Shown: piece after piece, positions 1 to 5,719 of the stretch | Numbering within the stretch: position 1 is the first letter of the stretch | Layout of the letters: the number at the start of each line of letters is the position of its first letter | NCBI GenBank assembly: GCA_007116865.1 | Contig: SKHR01000165.1 | Coordinates: forward strand, 1 to 5,719 | Length of the DNA stretch: 5,719 nt | DNA from: Marinospirillum sp. | GTDB lineage: Bacteria > Pseudomonadota > Gammaproteobacteria > Pseudomonadales > Halomonadaceae | Direction of reading: 5' to 3' | Made by a program: the position numbers and the translations under genes | The notes under the pieces: model-generated | What the model was told of the DNA's origin: nothing | Databases searched by the model: none | What the model saw: the letters and a program-made list of their open reading frames with translations, nothing else

Positions 1-1063
1 GCTGCATAAAAGCATCCAGGCAAGCCGTGTCATCGATCGCGTGATATTCAGCTCGCCCAAGGTCTTTTAAGTAACTATGGTGTGGACCCACCGAAGGGTA
101 GTCTAAACCAGAAGCGATGGAATAAACCGGGTCTGGCTGACCGTCTTCAGTTTGTAGCATGTAAGAGTGGAAACCATGCATGGTACCCGGCGTTCCATAG
201 GTGAGTGTCGCTGCATGCTCCCCTTTGCCTAAGCCTCGACCGCAGGGCTCAACGCCGACAAGACGCACCCCTTCTTCATCTAAAAAGCCGGAAAAAAGCC
301 CCATCGCATTCGAACCGCCGCCAACACAGGCCACCACATAATCCGGCAGTTTGCCGGTCATGGCGGGGAACTGTTCACGCGCTTCACGTCCAATGATGGA
401 CTGAAAATCCCTGACCATCATGGGGAAGGGGTGCGGCCCGACCACCGAACCGATCGCGTAGAAAAAATGATCCGGATCTTTCATGTATTCTTCAAAAGCG
501 CTATCCACCGCATCTTTCAAAGTGCGGGTGCCAGACTCGACGCTGATCAAGCGCGCACCGAGGATTTTCATCTTCACCACGTTGGGATGCTCTTTAGCCA
601 CATCCACCGCGCCCATGTGAATCTCACAGGGCAAACCGACCAGCGCACAGGCGGTGGCCATGGCCACACCATGTTGACCAGCCCCTGTTTCTGCAATGAC
701 CTTGGTTTTGCCCATATGCTTGGCTAACAAGGCTTCACCCAGAGCGTGATTGATTTTATGAGCACCGGTGTGATTCAAATCTTCGCGCTTTAAATAAATC
801 TTCGCACCACCACAGGCTTCAGTCAGACGCGAAGCAAAGTAAATCGGGCTGGGGCGACCCACATAGTGTTGATACAGTGTTTTTAATTCGTCCTGGTAGG
901 CTTGGGTTTCACGAATTTTTAAATAAGCCTGCGCAATATCATCCATGATGACTTTTAGATGTGGGGGAATCGCCTGCCCACCATAAGGGCCAAAAAAACC
1001 CTCAGCATTGGGCTGCATTAACTCACTTGGTTTTTTTTGCGGCATTGGTGTTTGCTGAGTCAT
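1..1063 (-). CDS. trpB: Tryptophan synthase beta chain (3' end cut by window edge)
   Basis: This is the PLP-dependent beta subunit, which joins indole and L-serine to make L-tryptophan in the cytoplasm. The ATG at 1063 opens 354 codons that run off the left edge. Family members are about 400 residues, so roughly 45 C-terminal residues are missing. Visible motifs are the PLP-lysine motif HTGAHKIN (Lys103), the catalytic glutamate in ETGAGQHG (Glu125), the phosphate-binding loop GGGSNA (248-253) and the late signature DYPSVGPHHSYL (321-332). About 16 residues precede the position equivalent to the Salmonella start, and the entry motif reads FFGPYGGQAIPP rather than the more usual FGGxFVPE type. 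A weak AGG lies 8 bases before the ATG. The gene is divergent from its 5' neighbour, so it is not preceded by trpF as in many gammaproteobacterial trpFBA operons. Whether trpA follows cannot be seen. Confidence 0.96.
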   Translation of the reverse strand, partial: MTQQTPMPQKKPSELMQPNAEGFFGPYGGQAIPPHLKVIMDDIAQAYLKIRETQAYQDELKTLYQHYVGRPSPIYFASRLTEACGGAKIYLKREDLNHTGAHKINHALGEALLAKHMGKTKVIAETGAGQHGVAMATACALVGLPCEIHMGAVDVAKEHPNVVKMKILGARLISVESGTRTLKDAVDSAFEEYMKDPDHFFYAIGSVVGPHPFPMMVRDFQSIIGREAREQFPAMTGKLPDYVVACVGGGSNAMGLFSGFLDEEGVRLVGVEPCGRGLGKGEHAATLTYGTPGTMHGFHSYMLQTEDGQPDPVYSIASGLDYPSVGPHHSYLKDLGRAEYHAIDDTACLDAFMQ

Positions 1064-1090
1064 GGAAATTGCCTGTAATTCTTAGTGTTT

Positions 1091-1119
1091 ATTATCTGAT
1101 CTACTTTAACCTGAGTCAT
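1091..1119 (-). promoter_or_regulatory. Candidate sigma70 promoter for trpB
   Basis: On the minus strand, ATGACT (1114-1119, 4 of 6 matches to TTGACA) and GATAAT (1091-1096, 5 of 6 matches to TATAAT) are separated by exactly 17 bases. Transcription would begin about 20 bases before the trpB ATG, which leaves no room for a leader-peptide attenuator. A competing extended -10 element, TGGCATAAT, lies further upstream at 1187-1195. The call rests on consensus matching alone. I found no convincing promoter for the plus-strand gene in the same 162-base gap. Confidence 0.35.
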
Positions 1120-1225
1120 CCGGTGGCTCAAATAGTTTCGCTGTAACCAAAAGGCAAAATAATGTTTATCGATCGCCTTGTGTTTTATTATGCCAGTTGC
1201 TCATTTTTACAATAGGATCTAAATC

Positions 1226-1558
1226 ATGGACCTCGTCAATGAAATCCTGCTTCGCTCAGGGTTGTGGACCCGCAATCACCTGGGTAACTTGGCACTAGCT
1301 CTGATTGCCACCCTGCTAGTCATTTATGGTGACTCAATCAACCGTTTGCTGAAACGCCTGCTCAAACCCTACCCTCGGGTTTTACGGCTGCTCGGATTTG
1401 TACTGATGTGCGTATTTGGTTATGGTGCCCTGACCGTTTTTTTCACTCCCGTGCTTGCCGGCTGGCTGGGCCAGATCCCGACGCCTTGGCTCGCCCTATC
1501 AATGCTGGGACTTTTTTTATGTGTCGGCTGGTTAGCCGAACGCAAACACCAGGTGTAA
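1226..1558 (+). CDS. Small three-helix membrane protein, DUF3392-like
   Basis: This is a 110-residue protein of unknown function that is expected in the inner membrane. Three hydrophobic segments are visible at about residues 20-36, 54-73 and 86-104. A basic, amphipathic stretch (INRLLKRLLKPYPRVLR, 38-54) lies between the first two, so that loop is probably cytoplasmic. The end is charged (AERKHQV). The overall pattern, including ATLLVIYGDSINR and FGYGALTVFFTPVLA, resembles the DUF3392 family of gammaproteobacteria; this is from memory and is not a search result. The start is well supported by AGGA at 1214-1217, 8 bases before the ATG. Only 5 bases separate its stop from the next start, so the two genes are probably translated from one transcript. 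No catalytic motif is visible. Confidence 0.85.
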   Translation: MDLVNEILLRSGLWTRNHLGNLALALIATLLVIYGDSINRLLKRLLKPYPRVLRLLGFVLMCVFGYGALTVFFTPVLAGWLGQIPTPWLALSMLGLFLCVGWLAERKHQV

Positions 1559-1563
1559 TCTTG

Positions 1564-2034
1564 ATGCCAACGCCCCTCCCTACTGCTGAACTGCTCAGCA
1601 CCCCAGAACAGACCGACTGGCTGCTTTATCGCGCTTCAACGCCACGGGGCTGGCAGCTCTATGCGCTGAGAAAAAATCCGGACATTCAGCCGGACGCCCT
1701 GCATCTAGGCGTTTTTGATGATCCTGGCAATCTGGCTGTGCAAAAGGTTCGTTTCCTGGAAGACCCCAAAACCTGTGTTGGCCTGCCCTATGCCGCCACT
1801 TTGATCCGTGCCTGGCTGGATGCACCAGAGGCGATCGAAGCACCGCGATTTTGTGGTTATTTTGGCAGTCATTGGAGCGGCTATCGGATTGAAATGGTTG
1901 ATGCCAGCCAGGTTCAGGTGATCTACACTGCCGACCTGCGTCAGGAGCTGCTGGGTGTGTTCACAGATGCCAGCGCCTTCACCGAGATTCAACTCCACTA
2001 TGATCGTCGACGTCAGCGCTGCCTGATCTGCTAG
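1564..2034 (+). CDS. Hypothetical protein, 156 residues, function unknown
   Basis: I do not recognise this family. The ATG at 1564 is preferred because it follows an AGGTG at 1551-1555 with an 8-base spacer, just past the stop of the upstream gene. The same frame is open further upstream, but using that would overlap the membrane-protein gene almost entirely. The protein has no signal peptide or membrane segment and looks cytosolic. It is rich in aromatic residues, with alternating strand-like stretches (WLLYRAS, GWQLYAL, VQVIYTADL, EIQLHYDRRR), which suggests a small alpha/beta fold. Three of its four cysteines are Cys71, Cys153 and Cys156; the last two fall in the terminal RRRQRCLIC, without a recognisable metal-binding spacing. 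Tight spacing suggests it is expressed with the membrane protein, but no shared function can be inferred. Its stop lies 6 bases from the convergent dnaB stop. Confidence 0.72.
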   Translation: MPTPLPTAELLSTPEQTDWLLYRASTPRGWQLYALRKNPDIQPDALHLGVFDDPGNLAVQKVRFLEDPKTCVGLPYAATLIRAWLDAPEAIEAPRFCGYFGSHWSGYRIEMVDASQVQVIYTADLRQELLGVFTDASAFTEIQLHYDRRRQRCLIC

Positions 2035-2040
2035 AGATTA

Positions 2041-4701
2041 TCAGTCATCCTGAATCAGCCCGGCATCCTGAAACTGAGCAAAATGCTCCGGCGCCAGATT
2101 ATCAAAACGCGTGAAGCGCCCGTGGAATAACAAGTGGATTTTACCGATCGGGCCATTCCGCTGCTTGCCGATGATCACCTCGGCCAAGCCTTTATTTTCC
2201 TGGTTTTCAGGGTGATAAACCTCGTCCCGATAAACGAACATGATGACGTCCGCATCCTGCTCAATTGCACCTGAGTTATGACTGATAATCCCGTCCGCCA
2301 ACCATGACGCATTGCCCGGTACAGTCAGGTCAAAAACCTCTTTATGCCCACAAGAACGAATCTCGACAATACGATCCCAGAAAAGGGTATCACTAGCGAG
2401 CAGCTTCATTTTTTCATCATTAAGCCAGTCTGCATAACTCATCAAGGTTTCACGGGAAGGGCAAAAGTTGAAGTGCGCACTTCCGCCATAAGCCGTTCCC
2501 CTCAGCGCCGCCATTTTGCGCTGGCTCACCCCCTGGTGCTGCATTTGCGCTTTGACATAATCAAACACTTCACGCGGGAGGGTATCCAGGTTTGTGTTAC
2601 TTAGCGGGGGTTGCATCGCTAACAACTGATTGACCAAAGGCAGCTGATGGCCAAAAGCTCCGACCTGGCGCAAGTAAAGGTACTGTTGCTCAGACCCTGA
2701 GATATCCCCCGTATACCAACCATTACCCTGACCACTCACGACATGGCGAATACGCATGACCACACCAAACCGAAGTAAGAGTAATGCAACATCCTGCACC
2801 AGTCGCTCGCTGACCGAGGAAAAGAAAATTTTCAAGCGGCCTGACTTATCCTGGCTCACACTGCCATCGGTTGCCCATAAATGGCGAAGAAACAACCCAA
2901 CCTGCTGGTTTGAAAGCTGAAACACTCCCGAAGGAATATGTTTCTCTGCTGAACGCTGGTTGAAAACACCCAATTCTTTCAGCCATTTGCCGACCCCCGC
3001 CGGATGCCAACGATTGCCATTGCCAGCAATGACCAACTGGTGCCAACGGCCACGACCTGGGTAGCGTGTCACGCGAGACCCCAAGAACTCAGCCGCTTCT
3101 GTGACGGCCTGACTGTTTGCTTCACTGGCGGTTGTATAGCGAATAGGCTGCCCTTTTATATAGCTGCCATCTCCCAGCAGGTGAGCCAGCAGAATAAGCG
3201 GCTGTTCCTGCCACTCAGTGGGGGTACAGGGTTCATCAACCTGCCTGGCGATCGCAATACGATCCCCTACCGACAACTCATCAACACGCTTCCAATCCCA
3301 CAGAGCCTTTAATCTGTGTTTTCCCGTACACTGAATATGGCGCCCACTCGCCAAAGTCACCTTGAACACTTCTTTTTCACCAACCGACCAAATCAAATCC
3401 GTTTTTGCCGTCTCGATCTGGCCTTTTGGATTGAGTGATAAAACGTCTGGTGTTTGACCAACTAAATCAGCAATCGGCACTAATTGACCATCCGCCAAGA
3501 AAACTCGCGTATCTCCAGTCACACATTCACGCAAATCCGACATGATCGGGCGTTTGTTGGTGCGCTGCTCCAGACCTCGGTTCAGCTGTGACAAGGCCAC
3601 TACCGGGCAGCTGAACTCTTTCGCCAGGGCTTTGAGCGAGCGAGATATTTCAGAGATTTCGGCGGTGCGATTTTCGCTGTTGCCGGGCACACGCATCAGC
3701 TGCAGGTAATCCACCATGATCAAACCAATCTTGCCATGCTCCCTCGCTAAACGCCGGGTTCGTGTTCGCATATCATTGGGAGAAAGCCCCGGCGTATCAT
3801 CAATAAACAAGGGCTTATCTTTGATCATCTGCACACAGTTAGCAATTTTATCCCAATCGTCATCATTGAGGTTGCCGGTACGCACAGCGGTTTGATCCAC
3901 CCGCCCTAAAGATGACAGCATCCGCATCAGCAACTGCTGGGCTGGCATTTCCATCGAAAAAACCACCACCGCGTCATCAGTGGTGAGCATGGCTTTTTCA
4001 ACCAGGTTCATCGCAAAGGTGGTTTTACCCATCGATGGACGACCCGCGACGATGACTAAATCAGACGGCTGCAGACCTGAGGTTTTCTTGTTGAGATCAT
4101 CAAACCCGGTGCTTAACCCCGTCAATCCGCCTTTTTTCATATCCAGCTCGGACAGGGTTTGCAAAAGGTCGGCGGTTAAATCACTGACTCGCTGCGGCCC
4201 ACCAAAACGTGGACGCTCTTCGGCAATAGTGAAGACCTGGCGCTCCGCGTCATTCAGCAGCTCATCGGTTTTGCGCCCCCCCGGATTGAACGCCACACTG
4301 GCAATTTCATTGGCCGCCTGAATCAGTTTGCGGCGAATAGAGCGGTCCTGAACAATGTCGACGTAGGCCAGAATATTACTGGCCGAAGGCGTTTTGGTGG
4401 CCAGCTCCATCAAATAGGCCTCACCACCTGCCTCATTGAGCAGATCGCGGGTCTTTAGATTTTCTGCCAAAATGACTGGATCAAAAGGAGAGCCCTTTTC
4501 GACCAGTTCACACATGGCTTTGAAAATCAGCTGATGACTGGTTCGGTAAAAGTCCTTGGCAACAAGGCGCTCCATGACCGCATCCATCGACGCATTATCC
4601 AGCATCAGTCCACCCAGCACTGCCTGCTCGGCTTCGATGGAATGGGGGGGCAACTTGACCTGAGCGGTCTCCTGATCCGATTGCACGCTAACTGACTCCA
4701 T
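2041..4701 (-). CDS. dnaB: Replicative DNA helicase DnaB precursor with an in-frame intein
   Basis: DnaB is the hexameric 5'-3' helicase that unwinds DNA at the replication fork and binds primase. The precursor has 886 residues; removing the intein (393-809) leaves 469, close to the E. coli length of 471. The N-terminal domain spans about 16-120 (LPPHSIEAEQAVLGGLMLDN onward). The RecA-like core shows Walker A GRPSMGKT (220-227), the H1a glutamate in FSMEMP (Glu251), Walker B IMVDYLQL (Asp331) and the H3 motif ending in SQLNR. Motif H4 is split by the intein but rejoins as SDLRE-SGAIEQDAD. The arginine finger in KQRNGP is Arg848 (431 after splicing). The helicase should be functional only if splicing works. 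ATG 4701 lacks a Shine-Dalgarno sequence, and GTG at codon 6 is an alternative start. The gene follows rplI and a terminator. Confidence 0.98.
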   Translation of the reverse strand: MESVSVQSDQETAQVKLPPHSIEAEQAVLGGLMLDNASMDAVMERLVAKDFYRTSHQLIFKAMCELVEKGSPFDPVILAENLKTRDLLNEAGGEAYLMELATKTPSASNILAYVDIVQDRSIRRKLIQAANEIASVAFNPGGRKTDELLNDAERQVFTIAEERPRFGGPQRVSDLTADLLQTLSELDMKKGGLTGLSTGFDDLNKKTSGLQPSDLVIVAGRPSMGKTTFAMNLVEKAMLTTDDAVVVFSMEMPAQQLLMRMLSSLGRVDQTAVRTGNLNDDDWDKIANCVQMIKDKPLFIDDTPGLSPNDMRTRTRRLAREHGKIGLIMVDYLQLMRVPGNSENRTAEISEISRSLKALAKEFSCPVVALSQLNRGLEQRTNKRPIMSDLRECVTGDTRVFLADGQLVPIADLVGQTPDVLSLNPKGQIETAKTDLIWSVGEKEVFKVTLASGRHIQCTGKHRLKALWDWKRVDELSVGDRIAIARQVDEPCTPTEWQEQPLILLAHLLGDGSYIKGQPIRYTTASEANSQAVTEAAEFLGSRVTRYPGRGRWHQLVIAGNGNRWHPAGVGKWLKELGVFNQRSAEKHIPSGVFQLSNQQVGLFLRHLWATDGSVSQDKSGRLKIFFSSVSERLVQDVALLLLRFGVVMRIRHVVSGQGNGWYTGDISGSEQQYLYLRQVGAFGHQLPLVNQLLAMQPPLSNTNLDTLPREVFDYVKAQMQHQGVSQRKMAALRGTAYGGSAHFNFCPSRETLMSYADWLNDEKMKLLASDTLFWDRIVEIRSCGHKEVFDLTVPGNASWLADGIISHNSGAIEQDADVIMFVYRDEVYHPENQENKGLAEVIIGKQRNGPIGKIHLLFHGRFTRFDNLAPEHFAQFQDAGLIQDD
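2275..3525 (-). mobile_element. DnaB intein, 417 residues, with LAGLIDADG homing endonuclease
   Basis: This self-splicing protein element excises from the helicase and joins the flanks by a peptide bond. It begins with Cys393 in block A (CVTGDTRV). Block B carries TGKH (Thr459, His462). Block F is VFDLTVPGNASWLADG, and block G ends in IISHN with His808 and Asn809. Ser810 is the +1 nucleophile. All residues needed for class 1 splicing are therefore present. Between the splicing halves lie two LAGLIDADG motifs and associated blocks D and H, so this is a full-length rather than a mini-intein. The boundaries are exact, because their removal restores uninterrupted DnaB sequence. I see no frameshift or stop, and no obvious base-composition break against the host gene, which suggests either age or a donor of similar composition. 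Confidence 0.96.
2746..3204 (-). other. LAGLIDADG homing endonuclease core inside the DnaB intein
   Basis: This covers about residues 500-652 of the precursor. The first dodecapeptide motif is LLAHLLGDG (504-512) with Asp511. The second is LFLRHLWATDG (603-613) with Asp612. Both acidic residues expected to coordinate the catalytic metal are kept. Between them, KHIPSGVF (587-594) matches block D, with its conserved lysine at 587. After the second motif, SSVSERLVQDVALLLLRFG (628-646) fits block H. In this family the enzyme cuts intein-free alleles at the insertion site, so that repair copies the intein in. The retained residues suggest the activity may persist, although cleavage cannot be judged from sequence alone. 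Domain edges are approximate. Confidence 0.88.
4684..4699 (-). promoter_or_regulatory. Possible ribosome binding site for a GTG start of dnaB at codon 6
   Basis: The dnaB ATG at 4701 is preceded by CCCTAAAGTTCTT, which has no purine-rich Shine-Dalgarno match. Overlapping that ATG, the minus strand reads GGAG (4696-4699), then 9 bases, then an in-frame GTG (4684-4686). Initiation there would give an N-terminus five residues shorter (MQSDQETAQVKLPPH), which still includes the whole conserved N-terminal domain. Both starts are compatible with the family, whose first dozen residues vary. Confidence 0.3.
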
Positions 4702-4717
4702 AAGAACTTTAGGGCAT

Positions 4718-4748
4718 AAAAAAAGGCACAGAGTAAACCCTGTGCCTT
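4718..4748 (-). terminator. Rho-independent terminator after rplI
   Basis: Read on the minus strand, a perfect 9-bp stem (AAGGCACAG pairing with CTGTGCCTT; arms 4740-4748 and 4723-4731) encloses an 8-base loop and runs straight into seven T residues (4718-4724). It begins 18 bases past the rplI stop and its T run ends 16 bases before the dnaB ATG. It should end much of the ribosomal-protein transcript and so keep dnaB expression below that of rplI. On the plus strand the trailing tract is only TTATTCTT, so activity in that direction is doubtful. Confidence 0.88.
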
Positions 4749-4766
4749 ATTCTTACGAGTTGATGC

Positions 4767-5216
4767 TTATTCTGCAACCACAGAAACGCGCAAAGTCGCG
4801 TCCACTTCGGCATGCAGCTGCACCAGAATTTCGTAATCGCCCACTTGGCGCAGCGGACCTTCGGGCAGGCGAACTTCGCTTTTGCTCAGCTCAACACCAG
4901 CAGCGGTAGCGGCTTCAGCCAGATCACGCGAACCGATTGAGCCGAACAGCTTGCCCTCTTCACCGGCACGAGAAACCAGGGTGACTTTTTCCAGCGCTTC
5001 CAAAGCTGCTTTGCGGGCTTCGGCACCGGCCAGACGCTCAGCGGATGCTTTTTCCAGCTCGGCACGACGCTGTTCAAAAACCTCACGGTTTTCTTTGGTC
5101 GCAGGAACGGCTTTACCCTGGGGGATCAGGTAGTTACGGCCATAGCCATTTTTAACACTGACCTCATCACCCAGCGCACCCAACTTACCAATTTTTTCTA
5201 ACAAAATGACTTGCAT
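4767..5216 (-). CDS. rplI: Large-subunit ribosomal protein bL9
   Basis: bL9 binds 23S rRNA near the base of the L1 stalk and helps maintain reading frame. The 149-residue length matches the family (E. coli 149). The N-terminal domain carries the family signature with the Gly- and Lys-rich stretch DEVSVKNGYGRNYLIPQGKA (17-36). A long charged connecting helix spans about 41-76 (KENREVFEQRRAELEKASAE and following). The C-terminal RNA-binding domain begins near EGKLFGSIGSRDLA (87-100). The start is clear: GAGG at 5225-5228 lies 8 bases before the ATG. The upstream membrane-protein gene ends 18 bases before it, so both are on one transcript, and a strong terminator follows. No oddities are seen. 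Confidence 0.98.
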   Translation of the reverse strand: MQVILLEKIGKLGALGDEVSVKNGYGRNYLIPQGKAVPATKENREVFEQRRAELEKASAERLAGAEARKAALEALEKVTLVSRAGEEGKLFGSIGSRDLAEAATAAGVELSKSEVRLPEGPLRQVGDYEILVQLHAEVDATLRVSVVAE

Positions 5217-5234
5217 TGAATCATCCTCAAGACG

Positions 5235-5719
5235 TTAGGCTTCACCGTCTCCCGGCGGGGAGGAAGGTGGAGCCAGTCGGTGACGAAAGTTCATCAGACT
5301 GTCCGCCATAGCGATCAAAATCAGAAGAACACTGACATAAGGCAGGGCAAATAACAGCAATAGATACAACATGCCCAGCCAAAAACTGTTGTATCCTTTT
5401 ATTCCAAACACCCCGTGCACCAGTGCAAGACCAGCAACAATCAAGGTTGCCGCCAGAACAGGCAACACCGGGAGCAGGTTGCTCATACCCAGTATCAGTA
5501 ACAGCAGATTGAGCACCAGCAATGCAGCAAACCAAACTGGCATGCGCAGCCCGTGAAACTCTTGCTGAAACCCACCGGGGTTATATAACAATGATTGCCA
5601 CCAGCGACCCAGCGCCAGTGCGGCCACCACCATCAAGAACTGCACCGCCGAGATCGCACCATTCAGCAGCAAACCTAAGAGATGTATCACCTCCGCTTGC
5701 TGTGCCTGGCTTAGAGACA
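5235..5719 (-). CDS. DUF2232-type polytopic membrane protein (5' end cut by window edge)
   Basis: The frame is open to the right edge, so this is the C-terminal part of a longer protein. The in-frame GTG at 5690 should not be taken as the start, because coding continues upstream (SLSQAQQAE). Counting from that GTG, four hydrophobic segments lie at about 4-28, 52-68, 74-95 and 104-130, followed by a polar tail (NFRHRLAPPSSPPGDGEA). Between the first two is the stretch ALGRWWQSLLYNPGGFQQEF, with RWWQ and LYNPGGF. I recall this as characteristic of the DUF2232 protein encoded between rpsR and rplI in Pseudomonas and relatives, where full length is near 290 residues. Its function is unknown. Position in the ribosomal-protein operon is known of the family; a link to translation or replication is not established. 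The assignment is from memory and context. Confidence 0.88.
   Translation of the reverse strand, partial: SLSQAQQAEVIHLLGLLLNGAISAVQFLMVVAALALGRWWQSLLYNPGGFQQEFHGLRMPVWFAALLVLNLLLLILGMSNLLPVLPVLAATLIVAGLALVHGVFGIKGYNSFWLGMLYLLLLFALPYVSVLLILIAMADSLMNFRHRLAPPSSPPGDGEA

Noticed and set aside
1064..1225. Trp leader-peptide attenuator or operator upstream of trpB
   Set aside because: I saw no short ORF with adjacent tryptophan codons, no terminator hairpin and no clear palindrome between the candidate promoter and the ATG.
1408..1563. N-terminal extension of the 156-residue protein to an ATG at 1408
   Set aside because: It would lie wholly within the membrane-protein gene in another frame, and its translation (many His, Arg and Cys without hydrophobic pattern) looks like a frame shadow. 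The ATG at 1564 has a ribosome binding site.
2020..2034. C-terminal CLIC preceded by RRRQR in the 156-residue protein, resembling a eukaryotic CaaX prenylation box with a basic stretch
   Set aside because: Bacteria lack the prenylation enzymes, and only some host-injected effectors use such ends. Nothing else here suggests an intracellular pathogen or an effector, and chance could produce four such residues.
2275..3525. Intein as a recent import detectable by base composition
   Set aside because: By eye, GC content and codon use in the intein look like those of the surrounding dnaB, so composition gives no support for a recent foreign origin; this was not calculated.
4882..5133. Plus-strand open frame opposite rplI, and similar long antisense frames opposite trpB and dnaB
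   Set aside because: They are Ser-, Arg- and Ala-rich shadows of strongly conserved genes, with no ribosome binding site or recognisable protein.
5235..5690. A complete 151-residue protein starting at GTG 5690
   Set aside because: The frame stays open upstream to the window edge and the sequence aligns in style with the middle of longer DUF2232 proteins, so the GTG is an internal valine and the gene is partial.
5686..5694. GGAGGTGAT on the minus strand, a perfect match to the anti-Shine-Dalgarno complement
   Set aside because: It lies inside the membrane-protein coding frame and no ATG, GTG or TTG start with a suitable 5-9 base spacing follows it. It appears to be a coincidence of codons.

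Overview
The window looks like chromosomal DNA of a gammaproteobacterium with mid-range GC. The evidence is a DUF2232-type membrane gene, rplI and dnaB in that order on the minus strand, an arrangement I recall from the rpsF-rpsR-rplI-dnaB loci of Pseudomonas and relatives. A small membrane protein of DUF3392 type and the sequence style of DnaB and bL9 agree with this. I cannot name a genus.

Layout from left to right. Positions 1-1063 (minus) hold most of a tryptophan synthase beta chain gene (trpB); its 3' end lies beyond the left edge. A 162-base divergent intergenic region (1064-1225) follows, with a plausible sigma70 promoter for trpB. Then comes a short plus-strand pair: a three-helix membrane protein (1226-1558) and an unrecognised 156-residue protein (1564-2034), separated by 5 bases and probably co-transcribed. 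They meet dnaB tail to tail, with 6 bases between the stop codons.

The largest feature is dnaB on the minus strand (2041-4701). The replicative helicase is interrupted by a 417-residue in-frame intein (2275-3525). Removing it leaves a 469-residue helicase of normal length with all motifs intact. The intein has complete splicing ends (Cys1, TxxH in block B, terminal His-Asn, Ser at +1) and a two-motif LAGLIDADG homing endonuclease with both acidic residues, followed by a helix-turn-helix-like segment. It looks like a complete, potentially mobile element. Its insertion point, DLRE/SG, is two residues upstream of the site used by the well-known Synechocystis DnaB intein.

Upstream of dnaB are a clear rho-independent terminator (4718-4748), rplI for ribosomal protein bL9 (4767-5216), and the C-terminal half of a DUF2232-type polytopic membrane protein (5235 to the right edge). 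The ribosomal-protein transcript probably enters from the right, partly terminates after rplI, and supplies dnaB either by read-through or from a promoter I could not identify.

The most interesting element is the DnaB intein and its insertion site. I see no CRISPR array, tRNA, rRNA or insertion sequence, and no clear sign of an undescribed system. Apart from the intein, this is an ordinary housekeeping region.
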